Positions 51,900-62,288 of a stretch of DNA of 64,000 bases are shown piece by piece. A model generated the notes under the pieces. It was not told where the DNA came from. It saw nothing but the letters and a program-made list of their open reading frames with translations, and made no database searches. The DNA comes from Noviluteimonas lactosilytica (lineage in GTDB: Bacteria; Pseudomonadota; Gammaproteobacteria; Xanthomonadales; Xanthomonadaceae). A program made the position numbers and the translations under genes. Position 1 is the first letter of the stretch. Every line of letters begins with the position of its first letter. The stretch is taken from the NCBI RefSeq assembly GCF_020866925.1, contig NZ_JAJGAK010000003.1, forward strand, positions 1 through 64,000. The letters run 5' to 3'.

Positions 51900-53015
51900 C
51901 TACGGTTTCTCCCCAGCCTCCACCGGGGCAACCGCCGTCTCCGCCGCACCCCGATCCACCCATTGCATGAAGATCCGGTACCCCACCGCCAGCAAAACGG
52001 CGCCGAGGAACAACCCCGTCATCCCGCCGGTCACCATCCCACCGATCGCGCCGATCAGGATCACGAGCATCGGCGCATCGACGCCGCGCCCGAGCAGCAG
52101 CGGCTTGAGCACGTTGTCGGCCAGGCCCGCGATGACGAACCACGCGGTGAACAACACCTTCGCCAGCGTCGAGCCACCGTCCTCCGACATCCACAACCAC
52201 GCGACCGCCGGCAGCGACACCAGCAACGCGGGCAACTGCAGGATGCCGACGAACAACGCGATCAACGCGAGCACACCCGCGCCGGGCACCCCCGCGAGCA
52301 GGAAGCCGATGCCGAGCATCACCGCCTGGATGAAGGCGACGCCGACGACGCCGGTGGCCACCGATCGCATGGTCGCGATCGACAGCGTCAGCAACTTCGG
52401 CCCTTGCTCCGCGTCGGTGAGCCGCACGACGATGCGCCGCGCGATGCGTTCCTCCGCCTTGGCGTGGACCATCAGCACGCCCGCCACGATGATCGCGAGC
52501 AGGAAGACCGCGACGCCCTTCATCCCGTTGCCGGCCATCGACAGCGTCTTCTTCGCGAACCCACGGATGACCTCGCGGTTCTGCTGCAGGAACGTCGGGA
52601 GGTTCGACGACGCGCCACTCCACGCGGCATGCACGCGCTCACCGACGATCGGCCACTCGCGCACGCGCGGATCGGGCGCCGGCAACGCCAGCGTGTCGTC
52701 TTCCGCGCGGTGGTACACCTCGCTCAGCTGATTGGTGACGCCGATGCCGAGCACGACGATCGGCGCGCCGATCAGCGTCAGCGCGAGCAGCACGAGCACC
52801 GTCGCCGTGAGCCGACGGCGACCGCCGAACCAACGTAGCACCACCAGGTAGAGCGGATACAGCGCAACCGCCAGGATCATCGCGATGACCAGCAGGTGCG
52901 AGAACGGCGTGAATACCCGCACGCAGACGATGACGAGCAGGACGATCAGGGCGACGCGGATCAGGGTCTCCGCGAGGTCGGTGGTCAGGCGCTGGCGGAG
53001 GGCCTTGGGTTGCAT
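51900..53015 (-). CDS. AI-2E family transporter
   Basis: The 371-residue protein belongs to the AI-2E (TqsA/PerM/YdiK) family: about eight membrane segments, the N-terminal VCVRVFTPFSHLLVIAMILAVAL and the C-terminal GVDAPMLVILIGAIGGM signature. Members export diverse small solutes; autoinducer-2 transport is only documented for some. ATG 53015 was chosen; the reading frame continues 22 codons upstream without membrane or signal character. Confidence 0.88.
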   Translation of the reverse strand: MQPKALRQRLTTDLAETLIRVALIVLLVIVCVRVFTPFSHLLVIAMILAVALYPLYLVVLRWFGGRRRLTATVLVLLALTLIGAPIVVLGIGVTNQLSEVYHRAEDDTLALPAPDPRVREWPIVGERVHAAWSGASSNLPTFLQQNREVIRGFAKKTLSMAGNGMKGVAVFLLAIIVAGVLMVHAKAEERIARRIVVRLTDAEQGPKLLTLSIATMRSVATGVVGVAFIQAVMLGIGFLLAGVPGAGVLALIALFVGILQLPALLVSLPAVAWLWMSEDGGSTLAKVLFTAWFVIAGLADNVLKPLLLGRGVDAPMLVILIGAIGGMVTGGMTGLFLGAVLLAVGYRIFMQWVDRGAAETAVAPVEAGEKP

Positions 53016-53131
53016 GGGCCGGATGATCGCGCCGGGGCGGGTGCGGCTGAATTGGCTCTTGGGCCAAGGTGAAACAATCACGACAGGGGGGCGCTACACT
53101 CGATCCCGTACGAGGAAAGGGGGTGGGCCGC

Positions 53132-53806
53132 ATGCGGCAAGATCCTGATCACGCCGACTACATGACCAAGTGGGCCAAGGCCTACGAGGGCAAGAACTAC
53201 GACGAAGGCCTGGCCGGGTTCTTCCTGTCCCGCAGCCACGCGTGGTGCGAGCAGCGCTTCTCCGAGAAAGACCACTTCGGCCGGGTGCTGGAAGTCGGCG
53301 CGGGCACCGGCGTGCACCTGCGCTATGTGCGGCACACGTTCGACGAGTACGTGATGACCGACCTCAACCCGCCGATGCTCGAGCAGGCCGCCAAGCTTGC
53401 CGCCGGCCGGGTCACCGTCGAAGCGCAGGACGCGACGCAACTGACGTACGGCGACGACAGCTTCGATCGCGTCATCGCCGCGCACATCCTCGAACACCTG
53501 CCGGAACCGCACAAAGTCATCCGCGAATGGATGCGCGTCCTCAAACCCGGCGGAACGCTATCGATCGTCCTGCCGTGCGACCCGGGCTTCGCGTGGCGCT
53601 TCGGCCGCATGCTCGGACCGCGGAAGACCTTCACCCGCGTCGGCATCGACTACGACTACTGGATGGCGCGCGAGCACATCAACTCCATCAACAACCTGGT
53701 GTCGTTCCTGCGCTTCTACTTCCACGACCTCGACGAACAGTGGTTGCCATTGCGCATTCCGTCGATGGACGCCAACCTCTTCTACATCGTGCACGTCACC
53801 AAATGA
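53132..53806 (+). CDS. Class-I SAM-dependent methyltransferase
   Basis: The 224-residue protein has SAM motif I VLEVGAGTGVHLRY (about residues 52-65), motif II around DLNPPML, and the methyltransferase-11 IIaaHILEHLPEPH and LKPGGTLSIVLP segments. It should methylate a small molecule or glycan intermediate. It is co-translated with the EamA/SMR-like gene by a four-base overlap, which hints at a shared lipid or cell-envelope job. Confidence 0.88.
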   Translation: MRQDPDHADYMTKWAKAYEGKNYDEGLAGFFLSRSHAWCEQRFSEKDHFGRVLEVGAGTGVHLRYVRHTFDEYVMTDLNPPMLEQAAKLAAGRVTVEAQDATQLTYGDDSFDRVIAAHILEHLPEPHKVIREWMRVLKPGGTLSIVLPCDPGFAWRFGRMLGPRKTFTRVGIDYDYWMAREHINSINNLVSFLRFYFHDLDEQWLPLRIPSMDANLFYIVHVTK

Positions 53807-54141
53807 ATACAGCGCTCATCCTGGTCAGCGTCGCGATGATTTGTGCCGGGCAGCTGTTGTTCAAGCTGGTCGGGCAGAAACTGGCCGCGGGTGCGCCTGC
53901 GTTGTCGATGCAGGTGCTCGCGATGATGACGCTGGCGATGGGGATCTACGGCACTGCGACGCTGCTGTGGGTGTATGTGCTGAAGAGCGTGCCGCTGACG
54001 AAGGCGTATCCGTTCATGGCGTTGAGCTTTGTCGCGGTGCCTGCGTTGAGTGTGCTGTTCCTGTCGGAACGCGTGACGCCGCAATACGTGATCGGGGCGG
54101 CGTTGATTGTTTGCGGGGTGATTCTCGCGGTGAGGGCTTAA
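53803..54141 (+). CDS. Four-helix EamA/SMR-like membrane protein
   Basis: The 112-residue protein has four hydrophobic helices with few charges and resembles the small EamA/SMR or ArnE/ArnF-type half-transporters, which act in pairs to flip lipid-linked sugars or export small molecules. Its ATGA overlap with the methyltransferase gene indicates translational coupling. Dimer partner and substrate unknown. Confidence 0.78.
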   Translation: MNTALILVSVAMICAGQLLFKLVGQKLAAGAPALSMQVLAMMTLAMGIYGTATLLWVYVLKSVPLTKAYPFMALSFVAVPALSVLFLSERVTPQYVIGAALIVCGVILAVRA

Positions 54142-54342
54142 AAGCGACCGTTACGCCACCAGCCGCAGCCGAACGCGCACTTGGTGGATACATCGCGCAT
54201 TGGGCAGCGTCATTTCGAAGTACCGGGCAACGCGCACTTCCGACAAGACGATTCGCGCCACGAATTCGGCGTGCGCTGATATCGCGAAATTGATGTCGTC
54301 ATCGAGCCTTTCGACTTCTTCGTCGAATGGCGCGATGACCCG

Positions 54343-57300
54343 ATGCATGTACGTGGCACGAGTTGGATCCTGTTGGCGGCGCTTGCCGCATCACCTTCCA
54401 GCGTGGAAGCAGTCCAGTCCGATCAGATCTGCTGGGTGGATCACAACGGCTACTTTCGATGCGATCCCATCCCGATCACGGGCACGCGGGAGGTCAGCTT
54501 CGATAGCGTGCACGGGGACTTCCTCGCCCGCGAGCGCCCCGTTTGGGAGCGCACCAACAATGGGCTGCTCGTCGATCGCTACGGTGGTCCGATGCGCGAT
54601 TTGTTCGGGCAGATCCGCCTCATCGAATCCGACTGCATCGACAGCGCCGCGCCGAATCAGTTCGGCAATCCGGTCGAGCCCGCCACCGGCGCCAAGCGCG
54701 AGGTAGAGATCGACTTCGCGCTGCAAGGCGAGATGGCGCTCTACGTGAAGCGCACCTACGCCTCCTTCGGCCAGATGGGCACCATGCTCGGCGGTCGCTG
54801 GCGAACCAACTTCGAGATGTCCCTGCTCGTCGGGACCGGCACCATCACCGCGTATCGCAACGATGGATCGCGCATCGACTTCACGCATCAGACCGCAACC
54901 AACGACTGGCGCGACAAGAACGGCGGCGTCGCACGCATCGTGGCCAGCGGGAGCGGCTACACGCTGTACGCGCCAGACAACCTCGTCGAGACGTACGACA
55001 CGACCGGCCGCGTGCTGACGCAGAAGAACCGACGCGGCGTCGGCCTCACGTTCCACTACGCGCAACTTGCGCACTTGGCGCCGTCGACCAAGCCGATGCT
55101 CGACCGCGTGGTGCATACCTCCGGGCGGAGCGTGCAATTCCAGTGGGCAAAGTTCGGCAGCGAAGCTCGCGTGGTCCAGGTGACCGACCCGGTGGGCTCT
55201 GCCTACAAGTACGGGTACGACTCCCAGGGCCGACTGGCATCCACGTAGCTGCCCGGCACGCCGACGACCACGATCACCTACCACTACGGCACGATGCTCG
55301 GCGACGACCGCCTGCGCGGAAAGAGCATCGGCGGTGTCCGCTTCTCGACGTTCACCTACGACCACAAGGACCGCGCCGCCTCTACCGAACACGCCAACGG
55401 CGCCGATCGCCACACCTTCGCCTACACCGACGAAGCCAACGGCATCCACACCGTTTTGCACACCAACCCGCTCGGCAAGAAGGCCACCTACCGCTACCAG
55501 AACCACCGCATGGTCAGCGCGACCGGCCAGGCGTCGGCCAACTGCGCAGCGTCGTATCGCGAGTTCAACTACGACGCGAAGGGCCGCGAGCACATCGTCT
55601 CCGACTTCGAAGGCCACCTGACCGAGTTCGCGTACGACGCCCATGGTCGTCGCACCATGCGCCGGGAGGCGGCGGGCACGGCGCTCGCGCGCACGACCAC
55701 GTGGGCGTGGAATGCGCAGAACCAGCTCGCTTCCATCACGTTGCAGGGCCAGTCGCGCCGCAACTTCACCTATCGCAGCGATGGCCTGCTGTCGTCGGAG
55801 ACGGTCACCAACCTCACGGCGACCGGCGTCAACGGACAGGCGCACAGCACCACCTACGCATACACCTTCCATCCGAACACGCTGGTCGCGACGATCGTCA
55901 TCGACGGCCCCATGCCGGGCGCGGGCGATGCGGTCACGCAGACCTTCGATGCGGTGGGCAACCTGCTTTCCGTGCGCAACGCGCTCGGGCACGGGCCCAC
56001 GTATGCGTTGCACAACGTGTTCGGCCAGGCGGGCCGGGAGACCAATGCCAACGGCGGCGTGCTGGAACGCAGCTTCGATGCGCGCGGCCGACCGCTGGTC
56101 GAAGCCCGGATCGTCGGCACAGTCCGGCATTCGACGCAATGGGCGTACAACGCGGGCGGCAAACTTGCATCGGTGACGACGCCGGACGGCGTGGCGCGCG
56201 CTACACCTACGACGCCGTGCAACGCCTCGTCGAAGTCTCCCGCAAGCTCACGCCTTCGGTCGCGCCGATGGCCTGCCATCTGTGCGAAGAGGACCCGGAG
56301 TACAACCCCACGCCTCCGCCGACGGACCCGGCCGACGTCGTCCGCCTGTCCTACAACGCGAACAGCCAGGTGATCCTCGAACAGGTCGGCCGCATGGATG
56401 CCGCAGGCTTCGCCGTCGCCCGCAGCACGGCCACCGACTACGACGAGCTCGGCCGCGTGCGCCGCGTGCGCGGCAACAACGGCCAGTCGGTCACGACCAC
56501 GTACGACGACGTCGGCAACCCCGTGACGATCACCGACGCGCTGGGGCGCAGGACCACGCAGGTGTTCGACGCACTCGGTCGCATGATCGAAACCGTCGAT
56601 CCCCTCGGCGCGAAGACGCGCATCGCCTACGACGCCGCCGATCGCATCATCTCCGTCACCGACGCACGCAACGTCGTGACCTCGTACAAGTACGACGGCT
56701 TCGGCCAGCTATGGCAGCAGGACAGCAAGGACAGCGGCCGCACCACGTTCGCGTACACCCCACATGGCACGCGTTCGTCGATGACCCGCAACGACGGCAG
56801 CGTACTGGCCTACGCCTACGATGCCTCCGGCCGCCTCCTGCGCGCGGGTACGCCCCAGACCGCGCGCATCTACACGTACGACACGTGCACCGGCGGCAAG
56901 GGCCTGGTGTGTTCGCACGAAGTGGTGGACGCCGGCGCAACCGCGCACCGCGCCAGGCTCGCGTACGACGCCTTCGGCGCGCTCACGGTCAAGCAGGAAA
57001 TGGGGCCCGGCTTCGTCGACGAGACGAAGTTCACCGTCGATGGCATGGGCCGCACGACGCATGTCACCTACCCCAGCGGCGCGAAGGTCCGCTATACGTG
57101 GGCCGACGGCGCGATCAGCGCGATGCACGTGAACATGGGCGCCGGCGAAGTCCCCGTCGTCACCGGCATCGCGTATCGCCCGTTCGGGCCTGCCAGTCAG
57201 TGGACGCACGGCAACGGCCTGGTTCGCCGGCACACGTTCGACGCAGATGGTCGCCTGACGGATATCGACGTCGACCATAGCGGCGTTGCGCGCCAGTCGC

Positions 57301-58574
57301 TGTCGTACCAATTCAATGTCGGCGACCACATCACGCGTATCGCCAACGGGATCGACGCCGCTGGGACGCACAACCTTGGGTACGACAATGCGGGGAGGCT
57401 GACTTCCGCGGGGACCGATGGATTCGCCTACGACGCGATCGGCAATCGCACGCTGCGGACTGCGTCTGGCGGATCGGTGACGACTTCGGCGATCGCTGCG
57501 GACAGCAATCGCTTGCTCTCGACGTCAGGCGCGGCGGTCGCGTCGTTTACCCACAACGCGAACGGCAACATTGTCGCGTGGACCCGCAATGGGCAGGCGC
57601 ATGCGGTCGTGTATGACGCGTTCAATCGACTCGACGAACACACGACGGGCGGTGCGAAGACGACGTATCGCTTCGATGCGCTCGATCAGCGCGTTGGCGC
57701 ATCGAATGCAGCGCAGGGGAATCGGCGGTTCATCCGCGAGGGGCATCGGTTGATGGCGGAGTTCGTGCCTGCCACCGGATGGACGGACTATCTGTGGCTC
57801 GGGAACACGCTGGTGGGACTCGTGCGTGGTGGGAAGTTGCATGCGGTGCATACCGACCATCTCGGGCGGCCGGAGGTCGTGACGAACAGTGCGCGTGCGA
57901 CGGTGTGGCGGGCGCGGAATGGGGCGTTTGGGCGGGATGCGGTTGTTGTCGATAGCTTGGGCGGATTGAATATCGGGCTTCCGGGCCAGTACTTCGACGT
58001 GGAGTCGGGGGTTTGGCATAACGGGAGGCGGGACTACATTCCGGAGCTGGGGCGGTACTTGCAGACCGACCCAATTGGCCTGGGAGGCGGAATCAATACG
58101 TACTCCTACGTCGGAGGAAACCCCGTCGGATACGTCGACCCTTGGGGCCTGGACAAGCTCTCGGTGGACTTCTTCCCTGTAGGAGCTGGCGGAGCGATCG
58201 ATATCTACTTTAGCTACAGCGCGGCGCAGGGCTTCCAGTTCAACGGGCTAGGCCTTAGAGCTGGCATCGGCGAGGGCGCGGGAGTCTCGTATGACCCCAA
58301 CGGTGAACGACCCGACAAGGCGGTAGCGGATGATTGCGGTCCAGTGAACGTCAGCTTTGGCTTGTATGCCTCGGCTGCCGTTGGGATCCCGGCAATCAGT
58401 ATCTCGGGCGGGGCAAGCGTCGGAATTCGTACGAACACCACGAGTGGCTACGAAGCCTCCAAGCCTCTTGGACGCGCCTACGGTGGGCTCGACGTGCCCG
58501 GGATTAAGCTTGGCTTGGATGGTCGACAGACCTTCGGCGCATCCGCCAGCGCTGGTGTGGAGGTGATCTTCTAA
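54343..58574 (+). pseudogene. RHS/YD-repeat protein gene, interrupted
   Basis: A signal-peptide start at 54343 leads into a long RHS/YD-repeat protein of about 1,410 residues. It is interrupted by an in-frame TAG at 55246-55248 (frame resumes with LPGTPTTT) and by a one-base deletion near 56199, after which a second frame continues to 58574. The RHS core ends with the classic GRYLQTDPIGL and VDPWGL at about 58151, followed by a 140-residue variable, Gly-rich C-terminal tail. RHS proteins carry a C-terminal toxin delivered by type VI or other routes. Both lesions should abolish the full product unless read-through or frameshifting occurs. Confidence 0.85.
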
Positions 58575-58918
58575 TGCCCTTCTCCCAGTTTCGAAGCCGC
58601 GACTTCTGGAAGCGAATTGGTCTTGTCGCTGGCGTTCTTGTCTTGGCGCAAATCGCCTTTCACGCCTATCTCCTTCATAGCGGCCCTTACGAAGCGGCTA
58701 TCTCTGACTACATAAGAGCCCATCCGTCCGAGGCCCATTCGACCTATGCACTTTGCTCTCTATGCCCAAAGCGAATCAGCTACGGCGCAGGAACGTGGAT
58801 CTACCGCTTTTCGCTTGACGTGGATTCGATGGGCAAACGCAAACGATATGTCGCGACAGTCAAAGTGACTTCGGGTGAACCACCTTACGAGGTTGAACTG
58901 GTGCCAAAAGAGCAGTGA
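58574..58918 (+). CDS. Small membrane protein overlapping RHS 3' end (candidate immunity)
   Basis: The 114-residue protein has a basic N-terminus and one transmembrane helix (about residues 15-32), followed by a periplasmic part with one C-x2-C pair (ALCSLCPK). TAATG overlap with the RHS reading frame indicates translational coupling, the usual placement of an RHS immunity gene. GC is lower here (31 of 60 bases in 58621-58680). No recognised family; an immunity role is inference from position only. Confidence 0.65.
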   Translation: MPFSQFRSRDFWKRIGLVAGVLVLAQIAFHAYLLHSGPYEAAISDYIRAHPSEAHSTYALCSLCPKRISYGAGTWIYRFSLDVDSMGKRKRYVATVKVTSGEPPYEVELVPKEQ

Positions 58919-58987
58919 TCGGGAGGTACTACCTGGTCGACTGGCGCCAACAGAAAGCCTCACATCTGTTTGACGCCTTGCCAACGC

Positions 58988-59131
58988 TTACACCCTCTCA
59001 GCCCAAAGCCCCAGTTGCTCGAGCACACGCATCGCAGCGCCTATCAACGCACCGACAAGACCCATCCCTACGCAATCCGCGCCGAACTGGATGATGCGCT
59101 GGCGAAAATAAGGTGGACGGTCTTTCTTCAT
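58988..59131 (-). CDS. Small single-helix protein
   Basis: A 47-residue frame from ATG 59131 with basic N-terminus and one hydrophobic helix (about residues 19-36, VGMGLVGALIGAAM). No strong ribosome-binding site. It is convergent with the small membrane protein gene and separated from the exported gene at 59319 by a terminator. Coding status uncertain. Confidence 0.4.
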   Translation of the reverse strand: MKKDRPPYFRQRIIQFGADCVGMGLVGALIGAAMRVLEQLGLWAERV

Positions 59132-59262
59132 TGAGCGCGCACGTTTGAAGGGGCGCGCGAATTTCGCAGTTGACGTTACGTAGCACCAGCTCCACGAGGA
59201 CCGAGCAGACACGTCCGCGTTGCGCGTAGTCCGCCGCCCTCAAATGCAGTTCTTCGTAGTAC

Positions 59263-59293
59263 AAAAAGAATGCCCCCCATGAGCGGGGCATTC
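59263..59293 (-). terminator. Rho-independent terminator
   Basis: A 9-bp stem (GAATGCCCC/GGGGCATTC) with an 8-base loop is followed on the minus strand by CTTTTTGT. It ends the exported hypothetical gene whose stop is at 59319. Confidence 0.88.
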
Positions 59294-59318
59294 GGACTTC
59301 GTCGCGATGATCGAGCGG

Positions 59319-60176
59319 CTACAGCGCCTTCCCGATCACCCCATCGCGCAGGCTCAACGCCGGGACGCTTTGAACGTATCCGGTCGGCGTCGGATTCATC
59401 GTGCCGATGCTTGGACCTTGCTTGCTTTCCCAGGGAGCCCAGCGCGGCTTCGTGCGCCATTCGGCCTGCCAGGTACCGCGAAGCTCCGCTGCTACCTTCG
59501 TGTCTTCCCACATGAAATGAAGAACAAGAATGGCGGTGACGGGTTCGCTGGGCGCAACGGAACTCCCTGCGGGTGGCTCGTAGACCAGCTTCCACTTCTT
59601 GACGGCGCGAATGGCGTTTTGCTCCAGCTTCTGGCAGGTCACGGCGTTGTCCCTACCCTTCGCAGTCGCCTGGACGATGCATTGACGGGCGAAGGCGTTG
59701 AGCACTTTTCCATCAGGTGCGATCTGGACCGCCAGCGGCATGACAGCGACGACCGGCACTTTGGGATGTTCAATCCTCGGCTTCATGTCGACGATCACCC
59801 AGCGTCCCGCGTCCTGGGGCATGTCCACCCCCTGGAAGACCACGTCTTCCAATCGAACGGCATATCCCGCCGTCGTGGGCTGCGCGGCCAATGTCACCGT
59901 CATATCGCTCCTGACGCGCGCTGGCATGCCATCGCGCACCGGCGGCTCGAAGGGAAATTGCTCGACCACGCGGGTCACCACCTCGCGAATGTCGTCCGGC
60001 AACTCCGTCTTGAAAGAGTGCGACAGCACCTTGCCCTGTGGATCGACCTCGATGTTTCCATCGAGGCGGAGCGTAAGCACGGCCGCGCCATCGAACCGCG
60101 ACTTCTCATCGGCGCTCGACGCAAGTGGAAGCAGTGAAGCGAGGACGCAGGTCCCGATCGCCAGTGGAAGTCGCAT
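59319..60176 (-). CDS. Exported hypothetical protein
   Basis: The 285-residue protein has a signal peptide (about residues 1-22, cleavage near ASS-ADE). The mature domain is beta-rich with an Arg/Tyr-rich end (GTWQAEWRTKPRWAPWES). It has a single cysteine pair (QCIVQATAKG, TCQKLEQN), likely a disulfide. It is followed by a terminator at 59263-59293. No recognised family. Confidence 0.72.
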   Translation of the reverse strand: MRLPLAIGTCVLASLLPLASSADEKSRFDGAAVLTLRLDGNIEVDPQGKVLSHSFKTELPDDIREVVTRVVEQFPFEPPVRDGMPARVRSDMTVTLAAQPTTAGYAVRLEDVVFQGVDMPQDAGRWVIVDMKPRIEHPKVPVVAVMPLAVQIAPDGKVLNAFARQCIVQATAKGRDNAVTCQKLEQNAIRAVKKWKLVYEPPAGSSVAPSEPVTAILVLHFMWEDTKVAAELRGTWQAEWRTKPRWAPWESKQGPSIGTMNPTPTGYVQSVPALSLRDGVIGKAL

Positions 60177-60355
60177 CGTTGGTCTCCTTGAGTGTCGAGG
60201 ACACATCGTGGAGACGCACAAGCCCTGCAGGTGCTGGAAGTCGAAGCGCTCCGCGCCAGAAGCTTCTCGGCTGGTCGCCTCCTCCGTACCTCCAGCTCAA
60301 ATGCTCTGGCAATCTAGGTGCAGCAATCACACACGCTTTCCAAGGGGACACACAA

Positions 60356-60910
60356 ATGCGACTGAAGGGACTCGCTGTCTTTCTGCTGCTCGGCTTCGCC
60401 TTCTCCGCCTCCGCCACTTCGCCCAAGACGACCGAAGCGCCCGCGGTCGGCACGCCGGCGCCGGTGCTCCTGGGCAAGGACGGCAGCGGCGACGACGTCG
60501 ACCTGACCGCCTATCGCGGCAAGGTCGTGATCGTGACGTTCTGGGCGTCGTGGTGCGCGTACTGCCTGAAGGAACTGCCTGCCCTCAACGACCTGCAGGT
60601 CGAGCTCGGCGACCAGTGGCTGAAGATCATCGCCGTCAACGTACAGGACGAGATGAAGTACTACCGCCTGATGACGCGGCAGATGCGCGACTACAAGATC
60701 CTGCTTGCTCGGGACAAGAGTGGAGACATCGCTGCGACGTATGGCGTCAAGGCGTATCCGAATTTGTGGATGATCGATCCGCAGGGGAATGTTGCGAGTC
60801 ACCATGTTGGGTATGGTGAGGAGTCGTTGACGAAGATCGTGACTGAGATTAAGCGGGTGTTGATGGTGGAGTTGGAGAGGCAGGAGGCGGCGAGGGCTGC
60901 TGGCAGCTAA
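60356..60910 (+). CDS. Exported TlpA/ResA-like thioredoxin-fold protein
   Basis: The 184-residue protein has a signal peptide and a TlpA-like thioredoxin domain with redox motif C67-A-Y-C70 (WASWCAYC), a cis-proline segment AYPNLW and a GDDVDLTAYRGK lead-in. It should reduce disulfides in the periplasm, perhaps apocytochromes or envelope proteins. No cytochrome biogenesis genes are near. It overlaps the convergent nuclease-like gene by four bases. Confidence 0.9.
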   Translation: MRLKGLAVFLLLGFAFSASATSPKTTEAPAVGTPAPVLLGKDGSGDDVDLTAYRGKVVIVTFWASWCAYCLKELPALNDLQVELGDQWLKIIAVNVQDEMKYYRLMTRQMRDYKILLARDKSGDIAATYGVKAYPNLWMIDPQGNVASHHVGYGEESLTKIVTEIKRVLMVELERQEAARAAGS

Positions 60911-62088
60911 CTGCTCGCTTGCGCTTCAGTCGAGACGTCTCCTGACTCAACCCCTTCTTTCACGTCGAGGTGATGAACCATCGTCCGCAGAGAAGGAATG
61001 AAGGGACTTATCGCTCTCTCGAGCTTGGCCATATGCACCACGAGCCAATCGGTCATCTCTGGCCAACTCGACTTGTTGTGCCCGTCGAAGTCCTTGCCAT
61101 ACGCGAGAGCCGAGCTCTTCTTCTCATCATTTCTGCGCCATTCGAGCCGGGCGCCAAATGCGTTCTCGATCTTGTCTCTTTGCGTAAACAACGCATCGAA
61201 TACGGCCTTATTTGCGGCTTTTGTGGCGCGCGCGATTGTCAGCTCAACGCGCGCCTCATCCTTGTTGAAGATCATCGTGTACGGAACACCGCTCAAGCCT
61301 GATCCTGCGTTCAGCCAGTGGTCGCGGCTCGGGCCGACGTTCGAATACAGATCCACGCCGGCTTTGTCGAGCGCCTCCAAGGTCCGATGCCAGAACTCTG
61401 TGCGCAGGACATAACGCGCGGCTTGGACTCGCTCGGTCGACAGCTCCTCGCTCTCTTTCTCCGAGATACCGATCATCAGCTCTTCCGCCTCTGGCAGCGG
61501 TATGACTTGTTCGATATTCAGAAGAAGCGAGTTTCCGTCCTGGTAGGGCGTGGCCCGGAAGCACTTCACGTAGACCTTGTGTTTGAGCAGCCACAGAACC
61601 GTGGAGGTCACTTCCTTCCGGAAGTTGGCAGCAACCATGATCAAACGTTGATCGTTACCAGAGTTCAGCACGACGTCCTCGAAGGATTCCTGCCCCAGGA
61701 AGTCGCAGATCGCCTTGCGGGCGTCGTGTCCAGAGTTCGCTTTGTCCAGGTAGCGCTGGTAGATCTCGGCAACCTGGGTCTTCGAGAGCGTCGAGCAGTA
61801 GGAGGCATATTTCAGGCACTGCCATACAACGTCGCGACCGGAGTCATCCAGTTTGTTTTCGATGACAACCAACGCCCCGGACTTGTCGATCGCCAGCAGG
61901 TCCAGACGCTCCCGCGTGTCGTCGAACCCGTCGAATTCCTTCTGGATGATCAGCAGCTCTTCCCCCAATGCGTCGGGCTGGTTCGCAATCCACTCCTGAA
62001 GGTGGTTGCGCTCAGTGAAGCCCAACTCCGCAAACTTCGCGCGGGGAATCTTGGAGATTCGGTTCAACGAGTTGTCGATGCGAAACAT
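60907..62088 (-). CDS. PD-(D/E)XK nuclease-like protein (DUF4268 C-terminal)
   Basis: The 393-residue protein has the PD-(D/E)XK-like core in its N-terminal third: D63 in RLDLLAID and E77-N-K79 in VVIENKL. A middle part and a C-terminal region resembling DUF4268 (RLEWRRNDEKKSSALAYG, WPEMTDWLVVHMAKLE) follow. It may cut DNA in a repair, restriction or defence role; no methyltransferase or helicase gene is near. It is convergent with the TlpA-like gene. Confidence 0.78.
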   Translation of the reverse strand: MFRIDNSLNRISKIPRAKFAELGFTERNHLQEWIANQPDALGEELLIIQKEFDGFDDTRERLDLLAIDKSGALVVIENKLDDSGRDVVWQCLKYASYCSTLSKTQVAEIYQRYLDKANSGHDARKAICDFLGQESFEDVVLNSGNDQRLIMVAANFRKEVTSTVLWLLKHKVYVKCFRATPYQDGNSLLLNIEQVIPLPEAEELMIGISEKESEELSTERVQAARYVLRTEFWHRTLEALDKAGVDLYSNVGPSRDHWLNAGSGLSGVPYTMIFNKDEARVELTIARATKAANKAVFDALFTQRDKIENAFGARLEWRRNDEKKSSALAYGKDFDGHNKSSWPEMTDWLVVHMAKLERAISPFIPSLRTMVHHLDVKEGVESGDVSTEAQASS

Positions 62089-62288
62089 GCGTGTGCCCTT
62101 GCCCGCCATTGGCGGCCACCTCGAATCTGGCAACACTAACTCAGAAGGCCACCTGACCGATTCAGCCCGCGGTTGTGCACCGCCACATCAGGCGAGGCCC
62201 GCTCCATTGCCCAAAGCCCAGCTTTGAGATTGAATGTCCGCCAGACGGGCGTGCTCGTCGTTCAATGACCGACTCGGGGGGGGGCGAC

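Noticed and set aside
54151-54348. Minus-strand 65-residue frame upstream of the RHS gene.
   Set aside because: It overlaps the RHS start, has no ribosome-binding site and no recognisable features; I see nothing else certain in the 200-base gap 54142-54342.
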